Below are positions 55,033-64,000 of a stretch of DNA of 64,000 nt, piece after piece. The stretch's first letter is position 1, and every line of letters starts with the position of its first letter. Origin of the DNA: Zantedeschia hybrid cultivar. Taxonomy: Eukaryota; Streptophyta; Magnoliopsida; Alismatales; Araceae. Below the pieces are notes generated by a model, which saw only the letters and a program-made list of their open reading frames with translations, was not told the origin of the DNA and did not search any database. The stretch is taken from NCBI GenBank assembly GCA_030544215.1, contig JARZZO010000012.1, positions 38,603,194 through 38,667,193 on the forward strand, in the 5' to 3' direction. The translations under genes were made by a program, and so were the position numbers.

Positions 55033-55714
55033 GCATCTTCTTTGATTTATCTCTATAGATCCATATTCCTAATACGTAAGATGCTTATCCCATATCCTTC
55101 ATGGAGAAGTTCTTTGACAGCCATATCTTTACTGATGACATCATTCCTACATCATTCCCAATGAGTAGGATGTCGTCAACGTAAAGAACCAAAAATGTGA
55201 TTGCGCTCCCACTGTTTTTCTTGTATACACAGGGCTCATCTTCATTCTTAATAAAGCCATAAGATTTGATTGCCTCATCAAATCTTATGTTCCAACTTCG
55301 GGATGCTTGCTTCAATCCATAAATGGACCTCTGCAACTTGCATACCATGTCTGGAGATTCTTTGGATGTGAATCATTCTGGTTGTATCATATACACCTCC
55401 TCCTCAAGGTTTCCATTGAGGAATGCAGTCTTCACATCCATCTGCCAGATCTCATAATCATGGTAGGCAGCAATGGCGATAAGAATTCTGATGGAGTTAA
55501 TCATAGCAACGGGTGAAAAAGTTTTGTCATAGTCAACACCTTGTCTTTGACGATAGCCTTTCACCACTAATCTTGCTTTATAAGTCTCAATACGTCCATT
55601 TGCACCGATATTTCTTTTAAAGATCCATTTGTAGCCGATAGGTACTATACCATTGGGTAAATCTACCAAGTTCCAAACTTGGTTGATGTACATAAACTGT
55701 ATTTCAGAATTCAT
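55033..55714 (-). pseudogene. D reverse transcriptase, truncated
   Basis: The minus strand reads MNSEIQFMYINQVWNLVDLP, GYKWIFKRNIGANGR, KARLVVKGYRQRQGVDYDKTFSPVAMINSIR, MDVKTAFLNGNLEEEVYMIQPE, then after a TGA CKLQRSIYGLKQASRSW and LYVDDILLIGND. It stops at MKDMG and IRIYRDKS-like sequence near 55035. The rest of RT, RNase H and the 3' LTR of D are absent. Confidence 0.9.
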
Positions 55715-56932
55715 GGCTTCCTGCCATTTTCCGGCCTCTGATTTTCAATGGCCTCCCGGTAAGTCTTAGGATCATCATCCTCATTATAGAGTATCCTTGA
55801 ACCATCCAAATTAATATGTCCCACATATCTTTCTAGTGGTTTAGGTACTATTTCAAACCTACGAGGTTCCTGTGTATCATTTTGAACAGGTTCAGAAACT
55901 GACGGTTTATCTGATGAACCATTGCCAATTTGTGGGTCTGGAACTTCTTCCGGAATTACTTTACTCCCACTGTCCTTCTGGAGAATATAATCTTCTTCCA
56001 TAAAGATAGCTCTCCTGGCTACAAACACCTTTTGTTCGCCAGGATGATAAAAGTAATATCCATAAGTTTCCTTTGGATATCCTACAAATCTACATTTGTC
56101 AGTTCTGGATTCCAGCTTATCTGCGTCATGTCTTTTAACATGAACAGGACTACCCCCAGACTTTAATATGTTTAAGGTCTGGTTTCCTTCCATTCCATAT
56201 CTCATATGGAGTGGTTTCAACATATTTGCTGGGTACCTTGTTCAGGATATACGTAGCCGAGCTAAGTGCATATCCCCATAAGGATACTGGTAATTTGGAC
56301 ACGCTCATCATGGATCGCACCATTTCGATTAATGTGCGATTTCTCCTTTCTGATACACCATTCATCTGAGGTGTATAAGGAGGTGTAAGCTGAGAAATGA
56401 TACCATTATCCTTTAAGTATTTAATGAACTCTATACTCAAGTATTCACCACCCCGATCAGATCGGATGGTTTTTATACTCTTTCCTATTTGTTTTTCTAC
56501 TTCATTCTTAAATTCTCTGAATTTCTCAAAGGCTTCAGATTTATACTTCAATAAGTATACATATCCAAACCTTGAGTAATCATCAGTGAATGTAATGAAG
56601 TATGAGAAACCACCAATGGCTTGGGTTGACATAGGACCACATACACCTAAATGTATGAGTTCTAATATGCCTTTGGCTCGTTCTCCAGTTCCACTAAATG
56701 GAGACTTAGCCATTTTACCCATTAAACATGACTCACAGGTTGCATATGATTCATAATCAAATAGATCCAAATATCCATCTTTATGCAACCTTTGGAGTCT
56801 GTTTTCACCAATGTGTCCAAGCCTACAATGCCACAAGTAGGCTTTGTTCATTTCATACTTACTTCTTTTAATTAAAGAACCGATATGTAAATTATCATGA
56901 GACACATTCAATAGATACAATCTATTGGACAA
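55711..56932 (-). pseudogene. D integrase
   Basis: The frame 56150-56932 holds AYLWHCRLGHIGENRLQRLHKDG and the integrase core. The first catalytic position reads ELIHLGVCGPM, with glycine where B has aspartate (HSDVCGPM), so the D-D-E triad is broken. D in IRSDRGGEYL and E in GVSERRNRTLIEM remain. After a frameshift near 56155 the C-terminal domain continues (55711-56223) as VHVKRHDADKLESRTDKCRFVGYPKET and RRAIFMEEDYIL. Confidence 0.9.
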
Positions 56933-56968
56933 AATAGCAGAAGCTATTAATTTTTTTCCGAAATAAAT

Positions 56969-57514
56969 TTAACAACTATTGTTCCCAAAATTTAAATTGT
57001 ATCCAATTCTATCTAAACATGAAATAGAAATGATGTTCCTTATTATGCTAGGTACATAATAACATTCATCTAATAAAAATGTGTCTCCGGATGGTAGCTT
57101 GAGCTTCACTGTCCCCACAGCGATCGCCGCAACTCTTGCGCCGTTACCTAGTCTCAGCTCCACCACACCGGTCCTCAGCTTACGCCTTCTTGTCAGTGCC
57201 TGCACAGAATTGCAGATATGAGATACACATCCAGTATCTAATACCCATGATGTACAATCTCTTATTGACAAGTTTACATCTATCATATAGATACCTGAAG
57301 CGTCATGCTGCTTCACAGTTCCTTGAGCCTTGTCTTTGAGGTATTCTTTGCAATTCCTCTTCCAATGCCCTTTTTGGTGACAGTAGAAGAAATCACCTTT
57401 CTCAGCACTTTTACCTTTGTCTTTCTTGGTAACCTTTGCCTTTCTCTGAACCTTGTTCTTATTCTTTTGAAAAGCTTGGACTGCAAGTCTTTTTCTATTG
57501 GTCTTACCAACCAT
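56969..57514 (-). pseudogene. D zinc knuckle and protease
   Basis: The frame reads a Lys-rich linker, the knuckle FYCHQKGHWKRNC (its first cysteine is phenylalanine, FFYC), and the protease box SWVLDTGCVSHIC with intact D-T-G. It ends at TAA 56969-56971, where related elements read serine in CSIY. Confidence 0.88.
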
Positions 57515-57520
57515 TAGGAC

Positions 57521-58124
57521 TTAGGGTTTATCTTTCACAAGGTTCCCCTCAGCAGTTTTCAACATGTTCAGCAGTTCAGCTAAGGTGGCCTGAATCTTGT
57601 TCATGTTAAAATTAACAATGAACTGAGCATATGACGGTGGCAGTGAAGACAACACGAGGTCTGTGTGCATCTCCTTGGGAAGTGTAATCCTAAGAGCATC
57701 CAGCCTCTCCACCCACTCAATCATCTTCAACACATGATTATGTACTGAAGTTTCCTCTACCATCTGAGCCTTGAACAGATTCTTCGATATCTCATATCGT
57801 TCGATTCTACTCTGCTCACCAAAGAGCTCTTTCAAATGAAGCATGATGGATCTAGCATCCATCTCTTCATGTTGCCTCTGCAACTCATTACTCATAGAGG
57901 CTAACATGTAGCATTGGGCCATGGTGGAATCCTCCTTCCATTTTCCATACGCTATCATTTCCTCCTCCGGAGCATCTAATGCTGGTTCAACAGGAGGTTC
58001 ATTATCCAAGACGTAGGCAATCTGCTCAGACCTGCATCTTCAGGTTTTTGAGCCAGTCTGAGTAATTGGTGCCTGTCAAATGGTTGGCATCAAGTATGCC
58101 TCGCAACGGATTATGGTGCGACAT
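57521..58124 (-). pseudogene. D gag
   Basis: Gag starts MSHHNPLRGILDAN at 58122-58124. A 5-bp net deletion near 58037 shifts the frame after WLKNLK. The remaining frame from 58009 is open to a TAA at 57518-57520. It has CYMLASMSNELQRQHEEM, LHLKELFGEQSRIERYEISKNLFKAQM, LKMIEWVERLDAL and SLPPSYAQFIVNFNMNKIQATLAELLNML. The TAA stands where E reads glutamine (KSQVLMVGKTNR). Confidence 0.9.
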
Positions 58125-60438
58125 TCTTGCCTACAGGAGATAATCAGTTGATATTTAGCAGATATTCAGATTAACTAAAACAAGATTTGGTCTTTTATTA
58201 TCTAGTTTTACTCCCACTAATTTTCGACGGACTGTATAACCTTCAGATATATAGAACGGGAGACGCCGACTGTCTCCTAGTGGGGATCAGAATCTCCAAG
58301 CATCACAGTATGACCTCGGGTAAACACGTAGTATCATACCGCTATCTCCGAGCAATCATCTCATGATAATTTCAACTCCTTGCAATATCCGATCATATTT
58401 CGGCTCTCAAGTTTAATGTTCCCGGGTAAACATAGTAGACCATTATCCCCGGTCTAAGCTTTACCATCAATACGCGACAGAGTAAAGTAGAAATATAGTT
58501 CCCGGGGAAACACGTAGATAACTATATCATTCCTCTACTCTTATCCAAAGGCATTTAATGCCATGATCAACAGGTCTCTCATCAGTTAATGGCAAACCTC
58601 GGGTAAACACATAGTATATGCTACTACCAAATTAAGTTCTATTAATCATATTGATGGAGAGCCACGCGGTACATTCTTACTGACTCGCGCTACGGCTTAG
58701 AGTTTGTAACGAAGGTTTTACTTATTTAGTTCGGTCTCATCCTAGGTGATAGTATTAAATATATAGAATATATTATAAATACTAATAACCTAGCAAATAT
58801 AAAGCACACGCATCACATACATGTCATTAGTGTGGTCATGGACGGCACTGCGGTTGGACTTGAGCCAGACAGTCAAACGCACACACATGCACAATATAAC
58901 AAATTATATCATGAGTTTGCAAACCCATGGATTCAATGAACTCCTTCATTTTCATCTGGTCGGCAATTGTGGATCATCCTCGCTCCGCGCGCATCCGCCT
59001 CGATCAAATTACATCGTAATTCTCAATTACATGATAATTTAAATGAGGAAGCCTTATGGCGATTACATTAAGGAGGAAGGTAGAAGTACAATGGAATATG
59101 AGAGGGAGAGGTTCGCAGACCTCTATTTATTAATAAACAATAAACCACACAATCACATTCCATATCCACAATTAATGCTCGTCCATGACCACCATGTGTT
59201 TTAGTTAAACAAACCACACATGAATTGTGCATCAAATGGCAAAATGAAAATTTCGAAAATAACTTATAATTTTGGTTTCATAAAACTAGGGACCAAACAA
59301 AATTTGGATTTAGAATTTTCGAAAAATTTTCATTAAGTCAAAGTATGTTAATTTAAATCTAATTCAAACAAGCAAACTAATGCACATCAAATAAATGCAC
59401 ATAAACTCTAATTTGACAAGATTGTAACATTCCATGCAGATAAGATTAACTGGCATTAAATGATAAATTTAACAATTAAATTTATTCCCCAATTATGTCC
59501 TTTAATCTAACAATTAGATTGAATTAACAACTTGTTAATTACCACTTTAATCCATATTAATCTAATTATTGGACCATAAAATTAAAAACAGAGCTCAATC
59601 TTATTATAAAATCTCATTACAAATAAAAATTAAATTCTATTTTTAATTTGGAACAAAAATAGATTAAATAGGGATTAAAAACAAAGAAAAATAAAGGGGA
59701 AAAAGGGGCAGCAGTCCAATGGACCGGACCGGACCTGGGCCGAGCCTAGCCGGTCCCTGGCTCGGACCCAGGTCCGCCCACAAGGGCGCGGACCTGGTCC
59801 GGGTCCAGGGCCGACTGACTCGGACCCGGGGGCCCGGCCAGGCCCGTCGGGCCAGCCCCCCCCACCCGAGCGCAGCTAGGAAACCCTAGCTGCGCGCAGG
59901 GTGGGGGGCAGCGACTCCCTGCCGCCGGCAACCTGCCCCGCAGGTGTCGGCTGGCAGGGCCCCGGCCGGAGGGCAGCTGCCGGCACCCAGGGGCACCGGC
60001 GACGGTGCCGGCAACCCCTGGTTGCCGGCGGTTATCTTCCAAACCCCCCCCCCCCCCCCCCCCACCCCACATCCGTTTTCTGCAAAAAAAATTAGGAACC
60101 CCATACTTTTGAAAAATAAAAATAAATCTAGGGGTTATTGATCCTCCCGGTCATGATACAAGATCAGAACTTCGATCCACGACCCCATGGAAGGAATCCC
60201 ATGCTCCATCGAGCCCTTCCCAATGCTTGGGATGCCCGTGAACAATCCGATATGAGTAGTTCTTCGTCCGACGAAGAACATACGAAAATTGTAGAATTTT
60301 TTTTTTTTTAATGCTTACAGTTTGTCTTAAACTTGCTGTGTTCATCTCATGAACACATCACATGCATGGAATTAAATACAAAATTATCAAAAGAGATCGA
60401 AACGGCGAAAACATAGTGGAACCTGACTCTGATACCAA
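58125..60438 (-). other. D untranslated leader
   Basis: A 2.3-kb leader laid out as in B and C: primer-binding site (60422-60437), GC island (59710-60065), AT-rich DNA, then the hairpin array (58259-58626) next to gag. No convincing coding frame. A run of 20 C lies at 60044-60063. Confidence 0.75.
58259..58626 (-). repeat. D leader hairpin array
   Basis: Four modules carry a loop of the form CTACGTGTTTACCCGAGG (minus strand) between arms at 58308-58313/58334-58339, 58414-58418/58441-58445, 58493-58500/58520-58527 (ATATAGTT/AACTATAT, 8 perfect pairs) and 58587-58594/58619-58626 (one mismatch, one wobble). The pre-gag hairpin GGAGAC/GTCTCC is at 58259-58277. Confidence 0.75.
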
Positions 60439-62002
60439 TATTGGGATCGCTGTGTCGGGATCCGATCCTAAAACGCAGTGGAATAAAATTTTCGAGATCG
60501 GATCTGTCCCATTTCGGTCGTTAAAATAAAACCGGTATAAATCGATTTACCTTGCGTAGATTCAAATCCACGTCCGTTTTTCGGGATCCGCGTCCGTTTT
60601 CCGGTTCCGTCGGAGAGTTGCCGCAAGTCGCGTAGATGCCCGACCTCTAGCGGTATCCATGCAGTTCTCCTCGCGATGGATCGTCCTCGCTTCCTCGCTC
60701 GCTGCGGCGTTCATAGATCCCGTCTGACTGCGTGTAATCCGCCACGACATGCGGATTCGGAATCCCCGTCGAACGAAAGGTGGAGCAGTTGGGAACCGCA
60801 CGCCCAGAAGAGAGAGAAAGTGGGGAAGAACGAATGACGGCTAGGTCAGGGTTGCTAGCCCGGACGTAGAATCCGTTCTTTTATAAGAAGTCAGTTTGCA
60901 GTTTTTCATAAAAACCCAGACTTATCCGAAATCCTGTCGGATTATCCATCGACTTGAAAACCATTTGCGTGTGACCCTCTAGGCCCAAATACAAGTCCAG
61001 TTAATAGCCCATTAAGTTCAGTAACCCTTTACTGACCCACTGAATTAATTAATATCCTTATATTCAATTAATCAGCCGAATTTAATGTCCCACAATAAAT
61101 TCGAACAGACTGTCGATCACGTTGGATGCCAAGCAGCATCGCATGATCCTGGATGGCACTGGGGTTATCGCAACCCTCTATTAGAACCTTTCTGTCATCG
61201 GTTAGCGCGTGGATCCGTACAATGTTCCCGAATCGACCTAGGGCATGGTTTACTGTTAAACCCTATTTGGTCGATTCACTTGAATCAGATGCCACTAATC
61301 TGAATCCGATAACTCCTTATCGATTACAGAGTCCGCCCTGGCTAGGGACTTTAAGCGCATCATTCCCGGAATATTCTCTCTCAAACAACCGAGAGCGGAT
61401 GATCCCGTATTGAACACACAATTACCTTCGAGGGCATTTCCCTGAACCCGATCGCTTGACTTATTGATATCCCATGGTTAGGGATTCGTTCGTCAAGGTC
61501 AAAGCTCAGAAACCTACCAACAAGGTATCCTTGGAGTCTCAGGTCCAAGGATCATCCACGCAACCGTGACAATTGAATCGAGCTGGTTAACAGTGAGGTG
61601 ATTACCATCCAGCGATTCATAGTCGGATCAGTTCAGTGAACTCATTCACCAATGAGCACCTATAGGTTCAGCATAGTGTCTCCACACAAGTGACTTATGG
61701 GATCAGTCACCCTCATCATATGAGTTGAAGTAACCTATACTAGTCTATCCGGATGTTCGATATCCTATCTCAAACATCCTATGACTAGGAACAATTAAGA
61801 ACATGTGTTTATAAGTCATCGGTCCCGTAATTATGATCTCATCATAATCCGAAGACTATTGCACATGTTCATGTACTTCATCGTGATACGATAAACACAG
61901 ATCGAATTAATTACACACAATGAATTATTGCCATTTATTAATAATCTGAATAAGTACACAGTATCGGATTGCCTTTAATTATTATGGAACCTAAAATTAT
62001 TA
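60439..62002 (-). mobile_element. D 5' LTR
   Basis: On the plus strand it starts TATTGGGATCGC (TG of the terminal dinucleotide changed to TA) one base after the primer-binding site. It is homologous to both C LTRs along its length. Its other end is placed near 62002 by alignment of CCTAAAATTATTA with CCTAAGACTAACA of C. That gives 1564 bp, against 1560 for C. It joins E without a visible gap. Confidence 0.8.
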
Positions 62003-62370
62003 TTATTTTTGAAAAATTTATTAAGCCATGTGATGTGCATTTCATGTGTGGTTTGTTTAAATAAAACACATGGTGGTCATGGACGAGCATTAATTGTGGA
62101 TGTGGAATGTTATTGTGTAGTTTATTATTTGTTAATAAATAGAGGTCTGTGAACCTCTCCCTCTCATATTCTATTGTGTTTCTACCTCCCTCCTTGATGT
62201 ACTCGTCATAAGGCTTCCTCTTTTAAATTATCATTTAATTATGAATTTATGATGTAATTTGATCGAGGCGGCCGCATGGAGCGAGGATGATCCACAACTG
62301 TAACCAAATGAAGATGATGGAGTTCATTAAATCTTTGAGTTTGCATACTCATGATATAAACTATTATATT

Positions 62371-62396
62371 GTGTGTGTGTGTGTGTGTGTGTGTGT
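62371..62396 (+). repeat. (GT)13 microsatellite
   Basis: An uninterrupted GT dinucleotide run in the E leader. The D leader lacks it at the matching place. Confidence 0.95.
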
Positions 62397-62664
62397 TTGA
62401 CTGTCTGGCTCAAGTCAAACTGCAGTGCCATTCATGACCACACTAATGACATATATGTGATGCGTGTGTTTCTATTTTGATTGTGAATCAAATTAGCTAG
62501 GTTATTAGTATAAATATATATATTTGATATGTTTAATACTATCGCCTAGGATGAGACCAAACTAATAAATAAAACCCCCATAACAAATTCTAAGCCGTAG
62601 CGCGAGTCATTGAGAATGCACCGCGCGGCTCTCCATCAATATGATTAATTGAACTTAATTCAGT

Positions 62665-63031
62665 GATGGCAGATACTATGTGTTTAGCCAAAGTTTGCCA
62701 TCGTCTATTGAGAGGACTGTTGATCATGGCATTAGATGCCTTTGGATAAGAATAGAGGAACGATATAGTTATCCACATGTTTACCCGGGAACTATATTTT
62801 TACTTTACTCTATCACGTATGGATGGTAATGCTTAGACTAGGGATAGTGGTCTACTGTGTTTACTGGGGACCATTAAACCTAGGAACCGAAGTATGATCG
62901 GATATTGCAAGGAGTTGCAATTATCATGAGATGATTGCTCTAAGATAGCGGTATGCTACTACGTGTTTACCCGAGGTCATACTGTGATGCTTGGAGATTT
63001 TGATCCCTATTAGGAGACAGTCGACGTCTCT
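62665..63031 (+). repeat. E leader hairpin array
   Basis: Arms are GATGGCA/TGCCATC (62665-62671/62696-62702), ATATAGTT/AACTATAT (62763-62770/62790-62797), TAGTGGTC/GACCATTA (62845-62852/62869-62876, one wobble) and GGTATG/CATACT (62950-62955/62978-62983, one wobble). Loops share GTGTTTACCCGAGG-like sequence. The pre-gag hairpin GGAGAC/GTCTCT is at 63013-63031. Confidence 0.75.
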
Positions 63032-63165
63032 CGTTCTATATATCTGAAGGTTATACAGTCCGACGAAAATTAGTGGGAGTAAAACTAGATAATAAAAGTC
63101 CATATCTTGTTTTAGTTAATCTGAATAACTGCTAATTATGATTTGATTATCTCCTGTAGGCTAGA

Positions 63166-64000
63166 ATGTCACACCATAACCCATTGCGAGGCATACTCGA
63201 TGCCAACCGTTTGACATGCACCAACTATTCAGACTGGCTCAGGAACCTGAAGATTGTCCTCAGGTCTGAGCAAATTGACTATGTCTTAGATAATGAACCT
63301 CCTACTGAACCAGTATTAGATGCCCCAGAGAAGGAAATGATTGCATATGAAAAGTGGAAGAAAGATTCCATCTTGACCCAATGCTACATGTTAGCCTCTA
63401 TGAGCAATGAGTTGCAGAGGCAACATGAGGAGATGGATGCTAGATTCATCATGCTCCATTTAAAGGAGTTGTTTGGTGTGCAGAGCAGAATCGAACGATA
63501 TGAGATATCTAAGAATCTGTTCAAGGCTCAGATGGCAGAGGGAACTTCAGTATAGGCTTACATATTGAAGATGATTGAATTGGTGGAAAGGCTAGATGCT
63601 CTTGGGGTTACACTTCCCAAGGAGATGCATATTGACCTCGTGTTATCTTCCCTCCCACAGTCATATGCTCAGTTCATCGTTAACTCTAACATGAACAAGA
63701 TCCAGGCAACCTTAGCTGAACTACTGAACATGTTAAAGACTGTTGAGGGGAACCTTGTGAAGGATAAATCCCAAGTTCTCATGGTTGGTAAGACCAACAG
63801 AAAGAAACTTGCAGTCCAAGCCTTTCGGAAAGGTAAGAACAAGGTTCAGAGAAAGCAAAAGGTTGTCAAGAAAGACAAAGGTAAGAGTGCTGAGAAAGGT
63901 GATTGCTTCTACTGTCACCAAAAGGGCCACTAGAAGAGGAATTGCAAAGAAGACCTCAAGGACAAGGCTCAAGGAACTATGAAGCAACAAGACGCTTCAG
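63166..64000 (+). pseudogene. E gag and zinc knuckle, running off the window
   Basis: The frame starts MSHHNPLRGILDANRLTCTNYSDWLRNLKIVLRSEQ and keeps the complete gag: CYMLASMSNELQRQHEEM, LKELFGVQSRIERYEISKNLFKAQM, SLPQSYAQFIVNSNMNKIQATLAELLNML. It continues through a Lys-rich linker into the knuckle CFYCHQKGH.KRNC. Only two in-frame TAGs break it: 63553-63555 after GTSV, and one in the knuckle (about 63931-63933) where relatives have tryptophan. Gag and knuckle are continuous in frame here, unlike B. Confidence 0.9.

Larger units (their letters stand above)
62003..63165 (+). other. E untranslated leader, 5' truncated
   Basis: This is the inverted homologue of the D leader from about 59265 to 58125. 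LTR, primer-binding site, GC island and about 1.2 kb of leader are missing at its left end. It contains a (GT)13 run (62371-62396) and the hairpin array. Confidence 0.8.

Overview
The window is nuclear DNA of a flowering plant. It is built almost entirely of LTR retrotransposons nested in, or truncated against, one another. The signs are Ty3/gypsy elements of Tat and Athila type, Ty1/copia elements primed from initiator tRNA-Met, TG...CA-type LTRs, 5-bp target-site duplications, and the absence of any recognisable host gene. This density is typical of pericentromeric or intergenic heterochromatin. The species cannot be told from the sequence.

Layout (element names are mine). A1 (1-4644, minus) is the 5' part of a Tat-type gypsy element running off the left edge. 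It abuts ATH (4645-14385, plus), an Athila-type gypsy element whose 5' LTR is cut down to its last 77 bp. ATH ends inside F1 (14386 to about 18420, minus), a degenerate gypsy gag-protease element. F1 lies head to head with a relative, F2 (about 19786-25124, plus). From 25125 to 26587 there is non-coding DNA with a promoter-like block on the minus strand. A3 (26588-27984) is a fragment of another Tat element carrying its antisense gene. C (27985-54956, minus) is a copia element split by A2 (34647-52524, plus), a deleted Tat element. A2 is in turn split by copia element B (40119-49630, plus). Both inner insertions are bounded by exact 5-bp duplications: ACCAC for A2 and GAAGC for B. The 5' LTR of C is cut at 54956, followed by a 34-bp duplicated filler and the broken reverse transcriptase of copia D (55033 to about 62002, minus). 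D's 5' LTR is fused to E (about 62003-64000, plus), a relative in opposite orientation that has lost its own LTR.

All the coding regions are retroelement gag, protease, integrase, reverse transcriptase and RNase H. Each is interrupted by stops or frameshifts, many explicable as C-to-T or G-to-A transitions. The first 470 bp of B's LTRs differ by about 3.4% by eye and about 430 bp of A2's LTRs by about 4%, which fits the nesting order C, then A2, then B.

The most unusual signal is in the untranslated leaders of copia elements B, C, D and E. Each carries four short inverted repeats 70-110 bp apart. The loop-side sequence is shared within a family and the outer arms differ from module to module yet stay complementary, including wobble pairs. 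Just before gag a fifth hairpin covaries between elements. This looks like a conserved RNA structure, possibly for packaging, dimerisation or translation. A second notable system is the antisense gene inside the Tat elements, which has its own TATA box and an intron at the same place and phase in two diverged copies.
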